The notes beneath the pieces were generated by a model. It was not told the origin of the DNA and searched no databases. It saw nothing but the letters and a program-made list of their open reading frames with translations. A program made the position numbers and the translations under genes. From Veillonella denticariosi JCM 15641 (GTDB lineage: Bacteria; Bacillota; Negativicutes; Veillonellales; Veillonellaceae): DNA of 64,000 nt. Of the stretch, positions 59,479 to 64,000 are shown piece after piece; position 1 is the first letter of the stretch; the number at the start of each line of letters is the position of its first letter. The stretch covers positions 372,001 to 436,000 of the forward strand of contig NZ_PPDB01000003.1 of NCBI RefSeq assembly GCF_002959855.1, in the 5' to 3' direction.

Positions 59479-61660
59479 TAGACTCTTCCTGAACGTGGCT
59501 GCTCAAGGTTTCCAATAATTTTTTCGCCGCTACCGGCAAAACTGTACCAGGTCCAAAGATAGCCACTGCGCCATGTTCGCGTAGGAATTCATAGTCCTGA
59601 GCAGGGATTACGCCACCGATGGCAACCAAAATATCTCCACGGCCCCGCTTGTTGAGTTCCTCTACAAGTTGAGGCAACAATGTTTTATGCCCCGCCGCAA
59701 GAGAACTGAATCCGACAATATGAACGTCATTATCCACCGCATCTTGAGCTGTTTCTTCCGGAGTTTGGAACAAAGGTCCGATATCCACGTCAAAGCCCAT
59801 ATCCGCGAAGGATGTAGCAATTACTTTCGCGCCGCGATCATGACCGTCCTGACCCATCTTGGCAATCATGATACGAGGACGACGACCTTCGATTTCTTCA
59901 AAGTCATCCGCCATCTGACGTACTTCCTTGATAACATCATCATCTTCAAATTCGCTGGAGTATACGCCGGAGATAGAACGGATAACCGCTTTATGACGGC
60001 CGCATACCTTTTCAACGGCAAAGGAAATTTCGCCCAAGGATGCACGGGCACGAGCCGCTTCAAGCGCAAGGGCGAGCAAGTTGCCTTCGCCCGATTCCGT
60101 AGCGTTCGTAATCGCTTCGAGACAGGATTGAACCTTTTCTTCATCGCGGTTAGCGCGCAATTGTTCAAGGCGACGAATTTGCGCCTCACGTACCGCCGTA
60201 TTATCTACGTCGAGGATATCCAACGGATCTTCCTTATCTAAGCGATATTTGTTGATGCCGATAATGGCTTCACGACCGGAGTCGATACGAGCCTGACGAC
60301 GTGCAGCGGCTTCTTCGATACGCATCTTAGGAAGCCCTGTATCGATAGCTTTCGCCATACCGCCAAGGGATTCAATTTCCTGAATGTGACCCCATGCGCG
60401 ACGAATCAATTCGTCTGTCAATGCTTCTACATAGTAGGAACCGCCCCATGGGTCGATAACCTTACATACCTTCGTTTCATCCTGGATGTAAAGTTGAGTA
60501 TTACGCGCAATACGCGCCGAGAAGTCCGTAGGCAACGCGATCGCTTCGTCAAGCGCATTCGTATGAAGAGATTGGGTATGACCCAATGCGGCCCCCATCG
60601 CTTCCATACATGTACGAGCTACGTTGTTGAACGGATCCTGTTCCGTAAGAGACCAGCCGGATGTCTGGCTATGTGTACGAAGAGCCATGGATTTAGGGTT
60701 TTCAGAGCCGAAGCTTTTAATAATCTTAGCCCACAACATACGAGCCGCACGCATCTTCGCCACTTCCATGAAGTAGTTTTTGCCGATAGCCCAGAAGAAG
60801 GACAAGCGCGGCGCGAACTGGTCAACGTGAAGGCCCGCATTAACACCGGTACGGATGTATTCGAGACCGTCGGCCAATGTATAACCTAATTCGATATCCG
60901 CCGTCGCGCCCGCTTCCTGCATATGGTAACCGGAGATGGAGATACTGTTAAACTTAGGCATATTCTGCGATGTATATGCGAAGATATCCCCGATGATACG
61001 CATCGATGTAGCCGGAGGATAGATATATGTATTACGCACCATGAATTCTTTCAAAATATCATTTTGAATTGTGCCGGCCATAACCTTTTTATCTACACCC
61101 TGTTCTTCACCGGCTAAGATGTAGAACGCCATTACCGGCAATACGGCGCCGTTCATTGTCATGGATACGGACATCTGGTCAAGAGGAATACCGGAGAACA
61201 GAATTTCCATATCGAGAATGGAGTCTACCGCAACACCCGCTTTACCAACGTCGCCCACAACGCGTGGATGGTCGGAGTCATAACCGCGGTGAGTGGCAAG
61301 GTCAAAGGCGATAGATAGACCCTTTTGACCGGCTGCCAGGTTACGGCGATAGAACGCATTGGATTCTTCCGCGGTGGAGAAACCGGCGTACTGACGAACC
61401 GTCCAAGGACGCGTTACATACATCGTGGAATAAGGTCCGCGCAAATACGGAGGCACACCGGCCATGTAGTCAAGGTGTGTCATTCCTTCATAATCCATCT
61501 CCGTATAAAGCGGTTTCACCTGGATCTGTTCCATCGTCGTATTGTATAACTCTTCAAAGCTTTTTCCCGTTTCCTTTTGGAGTTCAGCAAGCCATGCATC
61601 GCGAGATGTGGCCGTCTGGGTTCCCAAGCCAAGAGAGGAGAAGTCTGGATTTTTAAACAT
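59471..61660 (-). CDS. mutB: Methylmalonyl-CoA mutase large subunit
   Basis: B12-dependent enzyme subunit (729 aa) interconverting succinyl-CoA and methylmalonyl-CoA. N-terminal catalytic barrel ([51 protein letters not shown]), active-site TxxA and histidine ([53 protein letters not shown]). C-terminal B12 domain ([30 protein letters not shown]) with the cobalt ligand His in DGHDRG. It begins at 61660 (MFKNPDF), since GGGATGTGAG precedes it; the frame is open 25 codons further. Overlaps meaB. Confidence 0.95.
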   Translation of the reverse strand: MFKNPDFSSLGLGTQTATSRDAWLAELQKETGKSFEELYNTTMEQIQVKPLYTEMDYEGMTHLDYMAGVPPYLRGPYSTMYVTRPWTVRQYAGFSTAEESNAFYRRNLAAGQKGLSIAFDLATHRGYDSDHPRVVGDVGKAGVAVDSILDMEILFSGIPLDQMSVSMTMNGAVLPVMAFYILAGEEQGVDKKVMAGTIQNDILKEFMVRNTYIYPPATSMRIIGDIFAYTSQNMPKFNSISISGYHMQEAGATADIELGYTLADGLEYIRTGVNAGLHVDQFAPRLSFFWAIGKNYFMEVAKMRAARMLWAKIIKSFGSENPKSMALRTHSQTSGWSLTEQDPFNNVARTCMEAMGAALGHTQSLHTNALDEAIALPTDFSARIARNTQLYIQDETKVCKVIDPWGGSYYVEALTDELIRRAWGHIQEIESLGGMAKAIDTGLPKMRIEEAAARRQARIDSGREAIIGINKYRLDKEDPLDILDVDNTAVREAQIRRLEQLRANRDEEKVQSCLEAITNATESGEGNLLALALEAARARASLGEISFAVEKVCGRHKAVIRSISGVYSSEFEDDDVIKEVRQMADDFEEIEGRRPRIMIAKMGQDGHDRGAKVIATSFADMGFDVDIGPLFQTPEETAQDAVDNDVHIVGFSSLAAGHKTLLPQLVEELNKRGRGDILVAIGGVIPAQDYEFLREHGAVAIFGPGTVLPVAAKKLLETLSSHVQEESND

Positions 61661-61664
61661 GAGC

Positions 61665-63827
61665 TCACATCCCTTTCTTATCTTGTAACGTATGTAAGAT
61701 TTCGTAACAATTTGCACGAACAGAAATGAAATCATCTACGCCCGCTTCGCGGTAGGTAGGTTCCAGGTCCTTCGGAGGTGCCCCTGCCAGGATAACCGTC
61801 ACATTCGGCATAGTTTCCTTCAACTCCTTGGCGAGCGGCGGAACCAGTTCCGGATAGGTGGCATCCGTAGAACAGATAACCACTACATCGGCGCCGCTTT
61901 CACGAGCCGCCTTCGCCGCATCAGCCGTCGTTTCATGACCGTCGTTCTTGATAACCTCGAACGCCGCCACTTCAAAGAAGCCTGTGGAGAAATCGGCGCG
62001 CGGTTTATGTTGCGGTATAGGACCCATATTCGCCAGGAATACCTTCACATTGTCCTTCGTCCGTTGTTTGTATTCTTCCGTACGCATTCTGAGCGCCTCA
62101 AATTGTTCCGTCCAGCGATGAGGCGTGATGGCTTCGATCGTTTCCGATGAAATATCACCCGCATCCAAAGCCTTGCGGATTTGACGCATCGTCAATTTCT
62201 GCAACGCCCCCAGTTCGATGAGGCCGATCAATGCACCCGGTTCCGTCGTACTCGCCTCCAGCGCCGCCTGAGCTTTCACAACCGCATCAGGGTCGGCTCC
62301 GGACAGGTAAGCCTCGATTTGCGCCGTCCGTTTTTGACGCAATGTATCCTGGTTTTCAGGTTTAGAATCCAAGAGCTCTTCGGTCATGTTCGCATACATG
62401 TTGTTCCCTACGGCAACGTCTTTGCGGTATGCCAGGTTCTTGAAACGCTCCGCCAACACGGCTTTCACCTGCGCCTGCGGATACCCTTCCTTCAATGCGG
62501 CGACAATCCCGCCTTTCGCTTCAATAGCCTGGAATTCGGCCCAAATTTTTTCACACAGTTCGGCCGCCAAGGTTTCCACATACCAGGAACCGCCTACAGG
62601 GTCAACCGGTTGACGCAATTCGAATTCCGTCTGCAACATGACCTGAATATTACGCGCAATACGACGGGAGAAATCGTCGGATTTGCGAATCGGCTGGTCA
62701 AACGGAGATACCTCCAAACTGTCCAAACCGCCCACAACGCCGGAGAATGCCTGTGTCGTGTTACGCAACAGATTTACATACGGATCGTATACGGTCTTTG
62801 TGAAAGCCGATGTTCTGCCGTGAACATGCACCGCGCGATCGCTTTCATCAGCACCGAAAGCCTCCATGATACGCGCCCAGATCACACGCAAAGCCCGTAA
62901 TTTCGCGATTTCCATGAAGAAGTTGGCCCCTAGAGAGAAGGTGAACATCATGCTGTTCGCAATGGTATGAATGTCCACATTACGTTGCGCCAACTCACGT
63001 ACGTAACACGCCGCCGTCGCCAAAGCGTAAGCCACTTCCTGCACGTCATTAGCACCACCGTTTGCATAGGCGTCGCCGGAAATAAGGACGGTCTTGAGCT
63101 GTGGCGCCTGTTCGGAAGCCCAGATCACGCTATGTGCCATTTCATCAAACGCCGTGTCCAACGACATATGCAGCGCACCGTCCTTCACCCATACGCCGAT
63201 AGGATCCGCACCTACGAGACCTTTCAGGTCGGACGTCTGCTTTTTCGTCGCTTTCACAGTGGCGGAAATCATCCCCAACAGGATGGCGGATGATGCACCG
63301 GCCTCGATGTAGAGAGGATTTTCCTTGAAGTTAAACCGTTCCAATAATTGCGCACAATCTTCAACAGTCGATAACGATGTACCGCCCACGCCTACAGCGG
63401 CACCAACCTGCACATCCTGATCATGACGCGTCGCTTCATCCAGACGGATGTTATGAATCGTACTGCCCTTGACAATTTCGTACAGGCTCGCATGATTTGC
63501 GTCCTTCGGTAACGACTCATCTACGTATTGCGACACGCCCCAGGAATCCTTAATATAGCCGCTCGCCTTGGTGCCTCTCAAAAATTGACCCGCACCGGGA
63601 TACACGCCCTTCGGAATTTTTTCCTGATGCAACGCTGGCGTATAAATCGGCTGTAAAGTAATTCCTTCATAGGTTTTGGTGAACATCTTTTTATGAAAGT
63701 CCCCGCCCTTTAAAGCCTTTTCAACCTCAGCCTTCCATTTTTCATACGTAGGTTTCTCAAATTCATCAAATGACACAGGAGCTAGCAGTTCGCTATTTGC
63801 GGCATTTGAAGCCATTTTATCAGACAT
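61665..63827 (-). CDS. mutA: Methylmalonyl-CoA mutase small subunit
   Basis: Non-catalytic partner (720 aa) of the mutase heterodimer. It keeps the barrel ([31 protein letters not shown]) and a B12-like C-terminal domain ([67 protein letters not shown]), but the cobalt-ligating DxHxxG is lost. Propionate-forming anaerobes use such a two-subunit form. First gene of the operon mutA-mutB-meaB, with 4 bp between it and mutB. AAAGGAGG precedes the ATG. The upstream region is cut by the window end. Confidence 0.95.
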   Translation of the reverse strand: MSDKMASNAANSELLAPVSFDEFEKPTYEKWKAEVEKALKGGDFHKKMFTKTYEGITLQPIYTPALHQEKIPKGVYPGAGQFLRGTKASGYIKDSWGVSQYVDESLPKDANHASLYEIVKGSTIHNIRLDEATRHDQDVQVGAAVGVGGTSLSTVEDCAQLLERFNFKENPLYIEAGASSAILLGMISATVKATKKQTSDLKGLVGADPIGVWVKDGALHMSLDTAFDEMAHSVIWASEQAPQLKTVLISGDAYANGGANDVQEVAYALATAACYVRELAQRNVDIHTIANSMMFTFSLGANFFMEIAKLRALRVIWARIMEAFGADESDRAVHVHGRTSAFTKTVYDPYVNLLRNTTQAFSGVVGGLDSLEVSPFDQPIRKSDDFSRRIARNIQVMLQTEFELRQPVDPVGGSWYVETLAAELCEKIWAEFQAIEAKGGIVAALKEGYPQAQVKAVLAERFKNLAYRKDVAVGNNMYANMTEELLDSKPENQDTLRQKRTAQIEAYLSGADPDAVVKAQAALEASTTEPGALIGLIELGALQKLTMRQIRKALDAGDISSETIEAITPHRWTEQFEALRMRTEEYKQRTKDNVKVFLANMGPIPQHKPRADFSTGFFEVAAFEVIKNDGHETTADAAKAARESGADVVVICSTDATYPELVPPLAKELKETMPNVTVILAGAPPKDLEPTYREAGVDDFISVRANCYEILHTLQDKKGM

Positions 63828-64000
63828 ATATGTGCCTCCTTTTCAACTCGAAACCATACTAGGAACAGCGAATCCGTCATCGTACCTATAAACTGTTCGG
63901 GATGTATCCGACTCGAGCAAATCCGGCATTATCAAATCGTAATACAAAGCTCCTAATACGCCCCTCCCGAATGGCAACAAAAAACGTGCCACCCTGGAGT

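Noticed and set aside
63960-64000. T-box-like AGGGTGGCAC at the right end (minus strand)
   Set aside because: Only the core matches; the rest of the motif diverges and the upstream part is outside the window. A T-box would not be expected for methylmalonyl-CoA mutase.
63828-64000. Cobalamin riboswitch upstream of mutA
   Set aside because: No B12-box (GCCACTG-type) is visible in the available 170 bp; more sequence to the right would be needed.

Overview
The window looks like chromosome from a Veillonella-type member of the Negativicutes (diderm, anaerobic Firmicutes). The evidence is metabolic. Both methylmalonyl-CoA mutase subunits and MeaB, an NAD-type malic enzyme, a three-subunit succinate dehydrogenase/fumarate reductase and phosphate acetyltransferase together describe lactate/malate fermentation to propionate and acetate. 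TonB-ExbBD and an ArnT-like glycosyltransferase indicate an outer membrane with LPS, while Shine-Dalgarno sites, terminators and several families (DUF1659, DUF2922, holin-like toxins, ECF transporter) are Firmicute-like. The species call is inference; no 16S rRNA gene is present.

Layout. 1-7.6 kb: end of an unknown gene, a NitT/TauT-type ABC importer operon, ArnT-like and DedA membrane proteins, two small DUF proteins and a kinase-fold protein. 7.8-14.4 kb: the fumarate reductase operon and a divergent two-component system, separated by about 890 bp carrying a perfect Fur-type box. 14.5-24.3 kb: tandem DUF445 proteins, small regulators and redox enzymes, a LUD protein, pta, and a remnant of a DUF4143 ATPase. 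24.6-34.5 kb: GltD-like oxidoreductase, PatB/MalY lyase, a DUF438/PAS protein, thiC with a TPP riboswitch, and small hydrolases. 34.5-40.5 kb: accessory stretch with two tiny holin-like toxin genes, each with a convergent antisense RNA, then an ECF S component, a MerR/aldo-keto reductase operon, a DUF4143 ATPase and tRNA-Arg. 40.6-52.9 kb: catalase, dinB, purA, purB, an MFS exporter, a very AT-rich HxlR/old-yellow-enzyme pair and an M48 protease. 53-64 kb: malic enzyme, TonB-ExbBD, a HicAB module and the methylmalonyl-CoA mutase operon.

How it fits together. Malic enzyme links malate to pyruvate, and phosphate acetyltransferase takes acetyl-CoA towards acetate. The fumarate reductase makes succinate, and after activation to succinyl-CoA the mutase pair with MeaB makes methylmalonyl-CoA for propionate. 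The flavoprotein lacks the usual FAD-linking histidine and its partners are of the CCG/E type, which suggests an enzyme specialised for fumarate reduction.

The most interesting signals are: (i) two divergent candidate type I toxin-antitoxin loci at 34.54-35.31 kb. They share one architecture but use different locus-specific 5'/3' complementary sequences. (ii) The heptamer GTGAAAG, at roughly 50 copies by hand count against about 8 expected, sometimes as inverted pairs, which suggests an uptake- or Chi-like signal. (iii) Three palindromes spaced about 40 bp apart upstream of the DUF4143 ATPase, with an echo at its truncated remnant 16 kb away.
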